A stretch of 64,000 nt of DNA from Pantoea sp. Cy-639 (GCF_011752525.1 NZ_VWXI01000009.1:124001-188000); one strand, 5' to 3'. Positions 26,385 to 38,435 are shown, counted from the first letter of the stretch. The notes: generated by a model from the letters alone, not told the origin. Program-made: numbers and translations.

Positions 26385-27688
26385 GGCGCCACTCCTTTAC
26401 GCGGGACCACACCGGTACGGCTGATGCGGATCAGCCCACGCGGTCGCCAGATCATCATCAGCACCATCAGCACGCCGAACAACAGCACCCGGTATTCGGA
26501 GAAGCTGCGCAGCAGTTCCGGCGCCACGGTCAGCACGAAGGCCGCGATCACCACGCCCACGGTCGAGCCCATGCCGCCAAGCACGACGATGGCGAGGATC
26601 AGTGCCGACTCGAAGAAGGTGAACGACGACGGGTTGACGAAGCCCTGGTAGGTGGCGAAGAACACCCCCGCCAGGCCCGCGGTGGAGGCGCCCAGGGTGA
26701 ATGCCGAGAGCTTGACCAGCACATGGTTCAGGCCCATCGAGCGACAGGCGATCTCGTCTTCGCGCAGCGCTTCCCAGGCGCGCCCGACCGGCATGCGCGT
26801 CAAGCGGTGCTTGATGTACAGCACCGCCAGCACCACCAGGAACAGCACCGCATAGATGAACACGAACTTGAGATTGGCGTTGTACTCGAAGCCGAAGAAC
26901 TCGTGGATCGGCACCCCGCCATCCTTGGCCCGGCGGCCGAATTCCAGGCCCAGGAAGGTCGGTGACGGCGCAGGCATGCCGTTGGGGCCGCCAGTGAACG
27001 ACAACCAGTTGTTCAGCACCAGGCGGATGATCTCGCCGAAGCCAAGGGTGACGATCGCCAGGTAGTCGCCATGCATGCGCAGCACCGGGAAGCCGAGGAT
27101 GCAGCCCGCCAGCGCCGCGGCGATGGCCGCCAGCGGTAGCACGCTCCAGAAGCCCAGGCCCAGGTACTGGTAGCCCAGGGCCAGACCGTAGGCGCCGATG
27201 GCGTAGAACGCCACGTAGCCCAGGTCGAGCAACCCGGCCAGGCCGACCACGATGTTCAAGCCCAGCCCCAGCAACACGTAGATCAGGCCGAGGATGACCA
27301 CGGTCAGCAGGTACTTGTTGGCGAATACCGGGAACACGATGGCGATCACGATCAGTGCCGGAATGATGTAGCGCAGGCGCGACTTGTAGTTCGGCGCCAG
27401 CACGTGGACACCCGAACCACCACTGTCGAACCCTTGCTGCAGGCGCTGCCCGGTGGCGGTCTGCAGGAACAGGCTGAGCACGAAGCGCCCGAGCATCACC
27501 GCGCCGACCAGCCAGGCGACGCGGCGCGGCTCGGCGTTGAAGCTGTAGCCGTCGAGCACCACGCCGACGACAGGACCAAAGACGATCAGGGCCAGCATGC
27601 CGGCGACCAAGGTCTCCAGCAGACTGCGTTTGAGATCGAAAGTGTTGCCAGGCGATGCGCAGGCAGTATTGGCAGCGGACATGTTCAC
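26381..27688 (-). CDS. livM: Branched-chain amino acid ABC transporter permease LivM
   Basis: Inner-membrane permease of 435 residues. The extra N-terminal part (about 1-110) with two hydrophobic segments is the Pseudomonas BraE-like form, longer than short LivM proteins. The core has GLNIVVGLAGLLDLGYVAFY and the EAA-type loop (GRAWEALREDEIACRSMGLN) that contacts the ATPases. LVVLGGMGSTVGVVIAAFVL is also family wording. It overlaps livH and livG by 4 bases each. Confidence 0.93.
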   Translation of the reverse strand: MNMSAANTACASPGNTFDLKRSLLETLVAGMLALIVFGPVVGVVLDGYSFNAEPRRVAWLVGAVMLGRFVLSLFLQTATGQRLQQGFDSGGSGVHVLAPNYKSRLRYIIPALIVIAIVFPVFANKYLLTVVILGLIYVLLGLGLNIVVGLAGLLDLGYVAFYAIGAYGLALGYQYLGLGFWSVLPLAAIAAALAGCILGFPVLRMHGDYLAIVTLGFGEIIRLVLNNWLSFTGGPNGMPAPSPTFLGLEFGRRAKDGGVPIHEFFGFEYNANLKFVFIYAVLFLVVLAVLYIKHRLTRMPVGRAWEALREDEIACRSMGLNHVLVKLSAFTLGASTAGLAGVFFATYQGFVNPSSFTFFESALILAIVVLGGMGSTVGVVIAAFVLTVAPELLRSFSEYRVLLFGVLMVLMMIWRPRGLIRISRTGVVPRKGVAP

Positions 27689-28599
27689 ACCTTAGCCACG
27701 AGCGGGCGGCCCAGCAGGCCCTGGGGCCGGAAGATGAGGATCATCACCAGCAGCGAGAAACTGAACACGTCCTTGTAGTCGGAATTGATCAGGCCGGAGA
27801 ACAGCGATTCGGAGATCCCCAGGATGATCCCGCCGAGCATTGCTCCCGGCAGCGAGCCGATGCCGCCGAGCACTGCGGCGGTGAAGGCCTTGATGCCGAT
27901 GATGAAGCCGGCATAGAAGTCGAAGGTGCCGTAGTTCATGGTGATCAGCACCCCGGCCAATGCCGCCATCACCGCGCCGATGACGAACACATAGGAGATC
28001 ACCCGGTCGGTGTTGATCCCCAGGATCGAGGCCATCTTGCGGTCCTGCTGGGTGGCCCGGCACATGCGCCCGAGCTTGGTGTACTTGATCACGTAGGTGA
28101 GCAGGCCCATGCCGACGAAGGCCGCGACGAGGATGAAGATCTTGGTGTAGGTCAACTGCACGAAGCCGCTGCCGACATCGATGCGCCAGGCACCTTCGAG
28201 CAGCGTCGGCACGCCCTGCTGGCGGGCGCCCTGGCTGATCTGCGCGTAGTTCTGCAGGATCAGCGAAATGCCGATGGCGCTGATCAGCGGCGCCAGGCGG
28301 GTGGAGTTGCGCAAGGGTCTGTAGGCGATGCGCTCGATGGTGAAACCGTAGACGCCGGTGACGACCACCGTGAACAACAAGGTGCCGAGCATCAGCAGGG
28401 GGAAGGACTCGATGCCGAAGTAGGCCAGCAATGCCAGGCTGATCGCCGCGAGGTACGCGGAGATCATGTACACCTCGCCGTGCGCGAAGTTGATCATGCC
28501 GATGATGCCATAGACCATGGTGTAGCCGATGGCGATCAGGCCGTAGACCGACCCGAGGGTCAGGCCGTTGACCAGTTGCTGCAGGAAAATACCATCCAT
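27685..28599 (-). CDS. livH: Branched-chain amino acid ABC transporter permease LivH
   Basis: Second permease, 304 residues with about eight membrane helices. It begins with LQQLVNGLTLGSVYGLIAIG and has FAHGEVYMISAYLAA, both LivH signatures. The cytoplasmic loop CRATQQDRKMASILGINTDR is the ATPase-contact region, and AVLGGIGSLPGAMLGGIILG follows. livK precedes it by 156 bases containing a GC-rich hairpin, which probably lets the binding protein be made in excess. Confidence 0.93.
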   Translation of the reverse strand: MDGIFLQQLVNGLTLGSVYGLIAIGYTMVYGIIGMINFAHGEVYMISAYLAAISLALLAYFGIESFPLLMLGTLLFTVVVTGVYGFTIERIAYRPLRNSTRLAPLISAIGISLILQNYAQISQGARQQGVPTLLEGAWRIDVGSGFVQLTYTKIFILVAAFVGMGLLTYVIKYTKLGRMCRATQQDRKMASILGINTDRVISYVFVIGAVMAALAGVLITMNYGTFDFYAGFIIGIKAFTAAVLGGIGSLPGAMLGGIILGISESLFSGLINSDYKDVFSFSLLVMILIFRPQGLLGRPLVAKV

Positions 28600-28717
28600 A
28601 ACGCAATCTCACCTGATGGAGATTGCACGAGCGCCGACCACGGTGGGCCCAGGTACAGCGGCCCTCGCAGCGCAGAACTGTGCAGATCTACTGACAATGA
28701 CAGGTACCGCGGGGCAA

Positions 28718-28745
28718 CGGCCCGGGGCATGGCGCGCCCGGGCCG
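28718..28745 (-). promoter_or_regulatory. GC-rich hairpin between livK and livH
   Basis: CGGCCCGGG (28718-28726) and CCCGGGCCG (28737-28745) form a perfect 9-bp stem. No T-run follows, so it is more likely an mRNA-stabilising or attenuating hairpin that sets livK above the membrane genes. Confidence 0.6.
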
Positions 28746-28755
28746 GATGCCATTG

Positions 28756-29892
28756 TTATTTTTGTTTTTCCAGCTGGTGGTACTTGCCGTTGGCATCCCA
28801 CTGGTAGACCACGTAGTCGGAGACTTTCAGATCGCCCTTCTGGTCCCATTCCTTCTTGCCCATGACGGTCTCGACCGGGTTGGCCTTGAGCCACTTGGCG
28901 GCGTCTTCGCCCTTGTTCGACTTGGCGCCGTTGAAGGCCGCGGCCAGGGCCTGGATCGAGGCGTAGGCATACAGGGTGTAGCCCTCCGGCTCGGTGCCGG
29001 CCTTGCGGAACTCTTCGACCACCGACTTGCTCTCTGGCAACAGGCGCGGGTCGGCGCCGAAGGTCATGTACACGCCATCGACGTACTGGGCCCCACCGGC
29101 AGTCGTCACCAGCTCGTCGGTGACGATGCCGTCGTCGGACATGAACTTGACGTCTTTGAGGCCCTGCTCGCGCAGTTGGCGTACCAGCGGGCCGGCTTCC
29201 GGGTGCAGGCCACCGAAGTAGACGACATCGGCACCGGCGGCGCGGATCTTGGTGACCACGGCGCTGAAGTCCTTCTCGCCGCGGGTCAGGCCCTCGTACA
29301 GCACCGGCTTGACGCCGCGCTTCTCCAGTTGCGCCTTGGTCGCGTCGGCCAGGCCCTGGCCGTAGGTGTCCTTGTCGTGCAGCACGGCGACCTTCTTGCC
29401 TTTGAGCACGTCGACGATGTAGTTGCCGGCGACGATGCCCTGCTGGTCGTCGCGCCCGCACATGCGGAACATCGCCGACAGGCCGCGCTCGGTGACCTGC
29501 GGGTTGGTCGAGCCGGGGGTGATGGCGATCACACCAGCCTCGTCATACACCTCGGAGGCCGGGATGGTGTTGGAGGAGCAGAAGTGGCCGACCACGCCGG
29601 CGACCTTGTCCTGGTCGACCAGGCGGTTGGCCACGGCCACCGCCTGCTTGGGCTCGCAGGCGTCATCGCCCTTGACCAGGACGATCTTCTCGCCGTTCAC
29701 GCCGCCGGCTGCGTTGATCTTGTCGGCCGCCGCCTGGGCACCTTTCATGTACTGCTCGCCAAACGCTGCGTTGGCCCCGGTCATCGGGCCAGCGACGCCG
29801 ATCTTGAGATCGGCCTGAACATACGAAGAAACACCCAGGGCCGTGGCGACAGCCAGGGCCAGGAAACCTTTCTTGTAAAACGTCTGCGACAT
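28756..29892 (-). CDS. livK: Branched-chain amino acid binding protein LivK/BraC
   Basis: Periplasmic type I binding protein of 378 residues for leucine, isoleucine, valine and related amino acids. The signal peptide is KKGFLALAVATALGVSSYVQ, ending near residue 26. The mature start LKIGVAGPMTGANAAFGEQY is the standard binding fold, followed by the VNGEKIVLVKGDDACEPKQA segment. Two cysteines (DDACEP and GHFCSSN) form the usual disulfide. AGGAG precedes the ATG by about 9 bases. It is first in livKHMGF and lies behind a sigma-54 promoter. Confidence 0.94.
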   Translation of the reverse strand: MSQTFYKKGFLALAVATALGVSSYVQADLKIGVAGPMTGANAAFGEQYMKGAQAAADKINAAGGVNGEKIVLVKGDDACEPKQAVAVANRLVDQDKVAGVVGHFCSSNTIPASEVYDEAGVIAITPGSTNPQVTERGLSAMFRMCGRDDQQGIVAGNYIVDVLKGKKVAVLHDKDTYGQGLADATKAQLEKRGVKPVLYEGLTRGEKDFSAVVTKIRAAGADVVYFGGLHPEAGPLVRQLREQGLKDVKFMSDDGIVTDELVTTAGGAQYVDGVYMTFGADPRLLPESKSVVEEFRKAGTEPEGYTLYAYASIQALAAAFNGAKSNKGEDAAKWLKANPVETVMGKKEWDQKGDLKVSDYVVYQWDANGKYHQLEKQK

Positions 29893-29954
29893 GAGGTGGT
29901 GCTCCTAGAGTATTTTTTTTGGTTGGCACTACAACTTCTCAGCCCTGTGCTCTG

Positions 29955-29970
29955 AGCAAGGGCCGTGCCA
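29955..29970 (-). promoter_or_regulatory. Sigma-54 (-24/-12) promoter for liv
   Basis: On the minus strand TGGCACGGCCCTTGCT matches the consensus TGGCAC-N5-TTGCW at every fixed position. The GC at 29957-29956 gives a start of transcription near 29944, about 52 bases before the livK ATG. RpoN-dependent, nitrogen-limited expression is implied. Confidence 0.85.
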
Positions 29971-30171
29971 GTGGTTTTGTCTTCTGGGAAAACACACGAT
30001 GAGGGGTTGGGCGAGGCGACCGACGGCCTTTTCTTTATTGAGCGTGCAACCGTCTGCCGTGAGGCAAGCGCTACCGAAATGCCTAGACAAGGAGCAACCG
30101 CCGAGCGCCATCATTGCAACCCTTGCGAGTGTTAACGTGCAACCGCCCTGTAACAGCGGACGTCACCGAAG

Positions 30172-30188
30172 TGCACACCGCTGGTGCG
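30172..30188. promoter_or_regulatory. NtrC-like enhancer site
   Basis: TGCACACCGCTGGTGCG has 11 of the 14 fixed bases of the NtrC dyad TGCACCA-N3-TGGTGCA. It is about 235 bases upstream of the inferred sigma-54 start, within the usual range for an enhancer. A CGTGCAACCG motif also recurs at 30042 and 30136. Confidence 0.55.
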
Positions 30189-30267
30189 CGACTGCTACAG
30201 GCGGCACCTTTAAAAGGCTAGCTGGCGCACGGAAAATTACCTGCCAAGCGCCTGAGCGTCGGACACA

Positions 30268-30291
30268 TGGGAGCGGGCTTGCCCCGCGATC
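30268..30291. repeat. Single REP element
   Basis: TGGGAGCGGGCTTGCCCCGC then GAT is one copy of the CAAGCCC-type REP, just upstream of pncB. Confidence 0.7.
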
Positions 30292-30355
30292 TGGCCACAT
30301 GCAAAGCAAAAGGCTGGCACAATAGCCGCCATTGCCCGCCTGGAGCCGCCCCCTG

Positions 30356-31561
30356 ATGAGCGAGAGCGCATTCGCCGAGCGCATCGTGCACAACCTGCTC
30401 GACACCGATTTCTACAAACTGACGATGATGCAGGGCGTCCTGCACAACTACCCGGACGCCGACGTCGAATGGGAGTTTCGCTGTCGCAACGGCGAGGACC
30501 TGCGCCCCTACCTGGGCGAGATCCGCAACCAGCTCGAACTGCTCAGCGACCTTACCCTGGACGATGGCCAGCTGGGCTTTCTCGAGCGCATCAGTTTCCT
30601 CAAGCCAGACTTCCTGCGCTTCCTGCGCCTGTTCCGCTTCAACCTGCGCTACGTGCGCCTGGGGATCGAGAACGACCAGCTGAGCCTGCGCCTGCGTGGC
30701 CCCTGGCTGCACGTGATCCTCTTCGAAGTACCGCTGCTGGCAATCATCAGCGAGGTACGCAACCGCCATCTGCACCCGCGCATGCGCCTGTCCGAGGCCC
30801 GCGACCAGTTGCACCGCAAGTTCGACTGGCTGCGCGCCCACGCCAGCGACGACGAACTGGCCGAACTGCAGGTGGCCGACTTCGGTACCCGCCGGCGCTT
30901 TTCCAGTCGGGTCCAGGAAGACGTGGTCCGGGTGCTGCGCGACGAGTTCCCCGGACGCTTCGTCGGCACCAGCAACGTCGACCTGGCCTGGAAGCTCGAC
31001 ATCAAGCCGCTGGGCACCATGGCCCACGAATGGATCATGGCCCACCAGCAGCTCGGCCCGCGGCTGATCGACAGCCAGATCGCCGCGCTGGACTGCTGGG
31101 TTCGCGAGTACCGCGGCCTGCTCGGCATCGCCCTGACCGACTGCATCACCATGGATGCCTTCCTGCGCGATTTCGACCTGTACTTCGCCAAGCTGTTCGA
31201 CGGCCTGCGCCACGACTCCGGCGAGCCGGTGGCCTGGGCGGAAAAGGCCATCGCCCACTACCAGAAACTGGGCATCGACCCGATGACCAAGACCCTGGTG
31301 TTCTCCGACGGCCTCAACCTGACCCGCTCGCTGGAGATCTTCCGGGCCCTGCGCGGACGCATCAACGTGAGCTTCGGCATCGGCACCAACCTGACCTGCG
31401 ACATCCCCGGTGTGGCGCCGATGAACATCGTGCTAAAAATGACCGACTGCAACGGCTCACCCGTGGCGAAGATCTCCGACGAAGCCGCCAAGACCCAGTG
31501 TCGCGACGAGAACTTCGTCGCCTACATGCGTCATGTATTCAAAGTCCCCAGCAAGGAGTAA
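30356..31561 (+). CDS. pncB: Nicotinate phosphoribosyltransferase
   Basis: Joins nicotinate to PRPP to give nicotinate mononucleotide in the Preiss-Handler salvage route to NAD. It has 401 residues, the normal length. The N-terminal [34 protein letters not shown] and [11 protein letters not shown] (with the regulatory, phosphorylated histidine) are signatures, as is [10 protein letters not shown] for phosphate binding. I start at the ATG at 30356, 24 bases inside a longer frame. nadE follows after 3 bases, so the first and last steps of NAD salvage are in one operon. Confidence 0.95.
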   Translation: MSESAFAERIVHNLLDTDFYKLTMMQGVLHNYPDADVEWEFRCRNGEDLRPYLGEIRNQLELLSDLTLDDGQLGFLERISFLKPDFLRFLRLFRFNLRYVRLGIENDQLSLRLRGPWLHVILFEVPLLAIISEVRNRHLHPRMRLSEARDQLHRKFDWLRAHASDDELAELQVADFGTRRRFSSRVQEDVVRVLRDEFPGRFVGTSNVDLAWKLDIKPLGTMAHEWIMAHQQLGPRLIDSQIAALDCWVREYRGLLGIALTDCITMDAFLRDFDLYFAKLFDGLRHDSGEPVAWAEKAIAHYQKLGIDPMTKTLVFSDGLNLTRSLEIFRALRGRINVSFGIGTNLTCDIPGVAPMNIVLKMTDCNGSPVAKISDEAAKTQCRDENFVAYMRHVFKVPSKE

Positions 31562-31564
31562 CCC

Positions 31565-32392
31565 ATGCAAGCCGTACAGCAAGAGATTGCCCGGGCACTC
31601 AAGGTGCAGCCACCGTTCGCCGATGCCGCCGCCCTCGAGAAGGACGTCACCCGGCGCGTGGCCTTCATCAAGGACTGCCTGAACAACGCCCGGCTCAAGA
31701 CCCTGGTACTGGGCATCAGCGGCGGGGTCGACTCGCTGACCGCCGCCCTGCTCGCCCAGCGTGCCATCAACGAGCTGCGCAGCGAGACCGGTGACCCGGC
31801 CTACCGCTTCATCGCCGTGCGCCTGCCCTACCATGTGCAGCACGATGAGCACGACGCCCAGGCCTGCCTGGACGTGATCAAGGCCGACGAGGTGCACACC
31901 ATCGATATCGCGCCTGCGGTGAAGGCCCTGGCTGCCGAGGTGCAGGAACTGAAGAACGGCTCGCCGAGCCTGGTGGACTTCGTTGTCGGCAACGTCAAGG
32001 CGCGCACGCGCATGGTTGCCCAGTACACCGTCGCCGGCGCCCGCGCAGGCCTGGTGATCGGCACCGACCACGCCGCCGAGGCGGTGATGGGCTTCTTTAC
32101 CAAGTTCGGTGATGGCGCCTGCGACCTGGCGCCGCTGAGCGGCCTGGTGAAGAACCAGGTACGGGCCATCGCACGCAGCTTCGGCGCACCGCAGGCACTG
32201 GTGGAAAAGGTACCGACCGCGGATCTGGAAGACCTCGAGCCGGGCAAGCCGGACGAAGCATCCCACGGCGTCACCTACCAGCAGATCGACGCGTTCCTGC
32301 ATGGCGAGGCAGTGAGCCAGGAGGCGTTCGACATCATCGTCGCCACCTACCGCAAGACCCAGCACAAGCGCGAGCTGCCGTTCGCGCCTTGA
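31565..32392 (+). CDS. nadE: Ammonia-dependent NAD synthetase
   Basis: Amidates deamido-NAD to NAD with ATP and ammonia. The 275-residue protein is the short, ammonia-dependent form without a glutaminase domain. The PP-loop [19 protein letters not shown] is at about residue 42. [20 protein letters not shown] and [18 protein letters not shown] are family signatures. AGGAG in the end of pncB serves as its ribosome site. It ends in front of a long REP stem shared with azurin. Confidence 0.95.
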   Translation: MQAVQQEIARALKVQPPFADAAALEKDVTRRVAFIKDCLNNARLKTLVLGISGGVDSLTAALLAQRAINELRSETGDPAYRFIAVRLPYHVQHDEHDAQACLDVIKADEVHTIDIAPAVKALAAEVQELKNGSPSLVDFVVGNVKARTRMVAQYTVAGARAGLVIGTDHAAEAVMGFFTKFGDGACDLAPLSGLVKNQVRAIARSFGAPQALVEKVPTADLEDLEPGKPDEASHGVTYQQIDAFLHGEAVSQEAFDIIVATYRKTQHKRELPFAP

Positions 32393-32410
32393 TGAACTTG
32401 TGGAAACAAC

Positions 32411-32484
32411 TGTGGGAGCGGGCTTGCCCGGCGATGACGTTGGTGGATTCACCATCGCCATCGCCGGGCAAGCCCGCTCCCACA
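32411..32484. repeat. Perfect 26-bp inverted REP pair between nadE and azurin
   Basis: Arms 32411-32436 and 32459-32484 are exact inverses around a 22-base loop. Located between convergent genes, it is a likely bidirectional barrier to transcription. Confidence 0.9.
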
Positions 32485-32506
32485 AGGGTACTGCGTCAGG
32501 CGTCGC

Positions 32507-32956
32507 TTACTTGACGACGACCTTGCCCTTCATCATCGAGATGTGGCCCGGGAAGGTGCAGAAGAAGCTGTAGTCGCCACCGGCTTCCAGCTTCGAGGTG
32601 TCGAGCTTGATTTCGGTTTCCTTCTCAGGCGCGCCGATCATCTTGGTGTGAGCGATGATCGCGGCGTTGTCGCCCTTGATGTAGTCCTTTTCCAGACCCT
32701 GCGACATGCCTTCGGTGGCGATGGCCTGCATGTCGGCGGTCTTGCTGATCACCAGGTTGTGGCCCATGACGTTCTTCGGCAGGCTGCCGGAGTGGGTCAG
32801 TTTGACGGTGAACTCCTTGCAGCTCTTGTCGACGGTGAATTCCTTGGTGTTGTAGGACATCTGGTCGGTCGAGTCGACAGTCACCGAGCATTCGGCTGCG
32901 AAGACAGAGGCACTGGCGAGGGTCAGCAGGGATACCGCTACAGCTTTCGCAAACAT
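32507..32956 (-). CDS. azu: Azurin (blue copper protein)
   Basis: Periplasmic electron carrier, 149 residues with the signal peptide [18 protein letters not shown]. Copper ligands are visible: His in MGHNLVI, and Cys, His and Met in [14 protein letters not shown]. The Cys pair ECSV/KSC forms the disulfide. Azurin donates electrons to peroxidase and nitrite reductase. Two adjacent ATGs exist; I prefer 32956 for its 7-base distance to GGAG over 32959. An Anr-type site upstream suggests expression at low oxygen. Confidence 0.95.
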   Translation of the reverse strand: MFAKAVAVSLLTLASASVFAAECSVTVDSTDQMSYNTKEFTVDKSCKEFTVKLTHSGSLPKNVMGHNLVISKTADMQAIATEGMSQGLEKDYIKGDNAAIIAHTKMIGAPEKETEIKLDTSKLEAGGDYSFFCTFPGHISMMKGKVVVK

Positions 32957-33018
32957 CATGAATCTCCTTGGCAGGGTTTTATCACTTGCGAGACTGCCTG
33001 AATCCGGAACGTCCGTCC

Positions 33019-33032
33019 CTGATATGGGTCAA
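33019..33032. promoter_or_regulatory. Anr/FNR box upstream of azurin
   Basis: CTGATATGGGTCAA matches TTGAT-N4-ATCAA at 8 of 10 fixed positions. It is centred about 69 bases upstream of the azurin start, a plausible distance for activation at about -41 to the RNA start. Confidence 0.65.
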
Positions 33033-33149
33033 GGGCCGTCAAGGGTTCAGGCAGTTGATTTGTTCAATGGATTGTATACAACCAATCAACGTGCACATCA
33101 TGCCCTCTTACTGGACGATGGGACAACCTCTCATTTAGGAGTAACCGTG

Positions 33150-33242
33150 ATGACCTTGAACAGCCTGATGCGTGGCCTGCTGGCCGCCTATGCCAGCGGT
33201 GCCACCGGCGCGGCGGTCTGCGAGTTCGCCCGCCCCGAGTGA
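33150..33242 (+). CDS. Possible 30-residue small protein
   Basis: ATG at 33150 has AGGAG (33137-33141) 8 bases upstream, a well-formed ribosome site. The 30 residues (MTLNSLMRGLLAAYASGATG, then AAVCEFARPE) form an amphipathic or weakly hydrophobic helix with one cysteine. It ends 62 bases before the LOG-family gene and may be its leader or an independent microprotein. I do not recognise a family. Chance occurrence is possible. Confidence 0.35.
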   Translation: MTLNSLMRGLLAAYASGATGAAVCEFARPE

Positions 33243-33304
33243 ATCGGCGCTTGGAAGCGACAGGCTTGCACCTTACCCTGTGCGCCAGTGAAGGGAGATA
33301 AGCA

Positions 33305-33892
33305 ATGCCTGTACGTTCCGTGTGTGTCTTCTGTGGCGCCAGCATCGGCGCCAATCCCGCCTACCGCGAAGCCGCCGTCGCCTTGGGCGAAGCCATTGCC
33401 CGTCGTGGCCTGACGTTGGTCTACGGCGGTGGCGCGGTGGGCCTGATGGGCACTGTCGCCGACGCTGCCATGGCCGCCGGCGGCGAGGTGATCGGCATCA
33501 TTCCCGAAAGCCTGATGAACGCCGAAATCGGCCACAAGGGCCTGACTCGCCTGGAGGTGGTGGACGGCATGCATGCGCGCAAGGCGCGCATGGCCGAGCT
33601 CAGCGATGCCTTCATTGCCCTGCCGGGCGGCCTGGGCACGCTGGAGGAGCTGTTCGAGGTGTGGACCTGGGGTCAGTTGGGCTATCACGCCAAGCCGCTG
33701 GGGCTGCTGGATGTGAACGGTTTCTATGCAAAGCTTGGCGGGTTCCTCGACCATATCGTCGAAGAGGGCTTCGTGCGGCCGCAACATCGGGCGATGCTGT
33801 TGCTCGGGGAGCAGCCGGAGGCGCTGCTGGATGGAATGGAGAGCTTCGTTGCGCCGGTGGCGCCGAAGTGGGTAGACAAAAAGCCGGATTGA
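33305..33892 (+). CDS. LOG-family nucleotide phosphoribohydrolase
   Basis: Rossmann-fold protein of 195 residues in the TIGR00730/LOG family, often mislabelled lysine decarboxylase. The defining [20 protein letters not shown] contains the PGGxGTxxE motif. [20 protein letters not shown] is the nucleotide-binding part. Plant and some bacterial members release free cytokinin from riboside monophosphates; others cleave AMP-like nucleotides. The biological substrate in Pseudomonas is unsettled. It is convergent with ygiQ. Confidence 0.88.
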   Translation: MPVRSVCVFCGASIGANPAYREAAVALGEAIARRGLTLVYGGGAVGLMGTVADAAMAAGGEVIGIIPESLMNAEIGHKGLTRLEVVDGMHARKARMAELSDAFIALPGGLGTLEELFEVWTWGQLGYHAKPLGLLDVNGFYAKLGGFLDHIVEEGFVRPQHRAMLLLGEQPEALLDGMESFVAPVAPKWVDKKPD

Positions 33893-33908
33893 AGGCTGCA
33901 ATCCTGGG

Positions 33909-33985
33909 ACCGCTTCGCGACACAAGGCCGCTCCTGCAGGTAATCACGTTCGCCTGCAGGAGCAGCCTTGTGTCACGAAAGGGCT
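33909..33985. repeat. REP pair, GCAGGAGC family
   Basis: CGCGACACAAGGCCGCTCCT and the inverse CCTGCAGGAGCAGCCTTGTG, followed by TCACGA, form the second REP type seen in this genome. The pair lies between convergent LOG-family and ygiQ genes. Confidence 0.75.
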
Positions 33986-34010
33986 GCACGGCAGCCCCGG
34001 AATGGATCAG

Positions 34011-36308
<2,298 letters not shown>

Positions 36309-36477
36309 GTCAGTGACCGGTTCTGGTGTGCAGGGAAATCGCGGGCGCGGAATATAGCACAAATTTTGATCAAGTCCGACGATGGTGGTCGGATTCACAG
36401 AGGGGGCGGATGAATACCGTGGGAGCGGCGCTGCGTCGATCCCACGCCCCGCCCCCAGCAGGCGCCTTGCCTGCCTG

Positions 36478-37875
36478 TTATTCGTCGTCGTCGAAGTTGT
36501 ACATGCCCGGGGCGAGGTTCTCGAACCGGGTGTACTTGCCGATGAAGGCCAGGCGGATAAAGCCGATGGGACCGTTACGCTGCTTGCCGATGATGATCTC
36601 GGCCACGCCCTTGTGCTCGGTCTCCGGGTGGTACACCTCGTCGCGGTAGACGAACATGATCACGTCGGCGTCCTGCTCGATCGCACCGGATTCACGCAGG
36701 TCGGAGTTGACCGGACGCTTGTTCGGGCGCTGCTCCAGCGAGCGGTTGAGCTGCGACAGGGCGATCACCGGGCAGTTGAACTCCTTGGCCAGGGCTTTCA
36801 ACGAGCGGGAGATCTCGGAAATCTCGTTGGTCCGATTGTCACCGGCAGACCCCGGGATCTGCATCAGCTGCAGGTAGTCGACCATGATCATGGCGATCTC
36901 GCCGTGCTCACGGGCCAGGCGCCGGGTCCGCGCACGCATTTCCGACGGGCTGATACCCGCGGTGTCGTCGATGAACAGCTTGCGGTCGTTGAGCAGGTTC
37001 ACCGCCGAGGTCAGGCGCGGCCAATCGTCGTCGTCCAGCTGGCCGGAACGGACCTTGGTCTGGTCGATACGGCCAAGCGACGAGAGCATACGCATGACCA
37101 GCGATTCGCCGGGCATCTCGAGGGAGAACACCAGCACCACCTTGTCGCTGCGCAGCACGGCGTTTTCCACCAGGTTCATGGCGAAGGTGGTCTTGCCCAT
37201 CGATGGACGGCCGGCAACGATGATCAGGTCGGCCGGCTGCAGGCCGCTGGTCTTCTCGTCCAGGTCGGTGTAGCCGGTAGAGATGCCGGTGATGTCGCTG
37301 TCGGAGTTGAACAGCGTGTCGATGCGGTCGATGGCCATGGTCAACAGCTCGTTGACCCCCACCGGTCCACCGGTCTTCGGCCGCGCCTCGGCGATCTGGA
37401 AGATCTGCCGCTCGGCGTCGTCGAGGATCTCCTCGGCGTTGCGTCCCTGCGGGTTGAAGGCGTTGTCGGCAATGTCGGTACTGATGCTGATCAGTTGGCG
37501 CAACGTCGCCCGCTCGCGAATGATCGCGGCGTAGGCCTTGATGTTGGCCACCGACGGGGTGTTCTTGGCCAGCTCGGCCAGGTAGGCCAGGCCGCCGACC
37601 TGGGTCGACAGGCCTTCCTTGTCCAGCTGCTCGTGCAGTGTCACCACGTCGAACGGTTGGTTCTGATCCGCCAGCTTGTGGATGGCGCGGAAGATCAGGC
37701 GGTGGTCATGCCGGTAGAAGTCACCGTCCGAAACCTGGTCCAGTACCCGCTCCCAGGCGTTGTTGTCCAGCATCAGGCCACCGAGCACGGCCTGTTCGGC
37801 CTCGATGGAATGCGGCGGCACCTTCAGGGCAGAGGTCTGCAGGTCGAGTTGTTCGGTAGGGGTGATCTCGTTCAT
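36478..37875 (-). CDS. dnaB: Replicative DNA helicase DnaB
   Basis: Hexameric 5'-3' helicase of 465 residues at the replication fork. The N-terminal primase-contact domain begins [20 protein letters not shown]. The RecA-like motor has Walker [17 protein letters not shown] near residue 230, the Walker B DYLQLM, and the DnaB motif [14 protein letters not shown]. The acidic tail FDDDE is present. I start at the ATG at 37875; a GTG at 37881 is in frame. An intrinsic terminator lies between rplI and dnaB, so expression depends on readthrough or a short leader. Confidence 0.95.
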   Translation of the reverse strand: MNEITPTEQLDLQTSALKVPPHSIEAEQAVLGGLMLDNNAWERVLDQVSDGDFYRHDHRLIFRAIHKLADQNQPFDVVTLHEQLDKEGLSTQVGGLAYLAELAKNTPSVANIKAYAAIIRERATLRQLISISTDIADNAFNPQGRNAEEILDDAERQIFQIAEARPKTGGPVGVNELLTMAIDRIDTLFNSDSDITGISTGYTDLDEKTSGLQPADLIIVAGRPSMGKTTFAMNLVENAVLRSDKVVLVFSLEMPGESLVMRMLSSLGRIDQTKVRSGQLDDDDWPRLTSAVNLLNDRKLFIDDTAGISPSEMRARTRRLAREHGEIAMIMVDYLQLMQIPGSAGDNRTNEISEISRSLKALAKEFNCPVIALSQLNRSLEQRPNKRPVNSDLRESGAIEQDADVIMFVYRDEVYHPETEHKGVAEIIIGKQRNGPIGFIRLAFIGKYTRFENLAPGMYNFDDDE

Positions 37876-37900
37876 GGCCACGAAAGAATTCTGCTAGATG

Positions 37901-37943
37901 AAAAAGACAAAGGGCACGGCCTGTGAAGAACAGGACCGTGCCC
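37901..37943 (-). terminator. Intrinsic terminator after rplI
   Basis: On the minus strand GGGCACGGTCCTGT pairs with ACAGGCCGTGCCC (one bulged base) around TTCTTC-like loop, then TTTGTCTTTTT follows. The strong stem and T-tract end the ribosomal-protein operon, 26 bases before dnaB. Confidence 0.88.
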
Positions 37944-37988
37944 GATGTTAACCGCCTGGCCCGCGAGGGGCCAGCCGATCAGCGCAGC

Positions 37989-38435
37989 TTAGGCAGCTAC
38001 GACGACCACGCGTACGGTGGCTTCAACGTCGCTGTGCAGGTGCACGGCTACGTCGTATTCGCCAACCTGACGGATGGTGCCGTTCGGCAGACGAACTTCA
38101 GCCTTGGCCACTTCAACGCCGGAGGCGGTCAGGGCGTCAGCGATGTCGTGGGTGCCGATCGAACCGAACAGCTTGCCTTCGTCGCCAGCGGTGGCAGTGA
38201 TGGTCACTTCCAGCTCGGCCAGTTGGGCAGCGCGGCTTTCAGCCGAAGCTTTCTTGTCTGCTGCAGCCTTTTCCAGCTCGGCGCGGCGCTCTTCGAACGC
38301 GGCCAGGTTGGCGGCGTTGGCAACGGTGGCCTTGCCGAATGGCAGCAGGTAGTTACGGCCGTAACCGGCCTTAACGTTTACTTTGTCGCCCAGGTTGCCC
38401 AGGTTGGCGACTTTTTCCAGCAGGATCAGTTCCAT
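37989..38435 (-). CDS. rplI: 50S ribosomal protein L9
   Basis: L9, 148 residues, binds domain V of 23S rRNA and helps keep the reading frame. The N-domain begins [20 protein letters not shown] with the family signature [17 protein letters not shown] long connecting helix ([20 protein letters not shown]) leads to the C-domain ([14 protein letters not shown]). It is last in rpsF-rpsR-membrane protein-rplI and is followed by a terminator. Confidence 0.97.
   Translation of the reverse strand: MELILLEKVANLGNLGDKVNVKAGYGRNYLLPFGKATVANAANLAAFEERRAELEKAAADKKASAESRAAQLAELEVTITATAGDEGKLFGSIGTHDIADALTASGVEVAKAEVRLPNGTIRQVGEYDVAVHLHSDVEATVRVVVVAA

Noticed and set aside
29929..30114. 61-codon ORF upstream of livK
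   Set aside because: It lies across the sigma-54 promoter and has no ribosome site or known domain.
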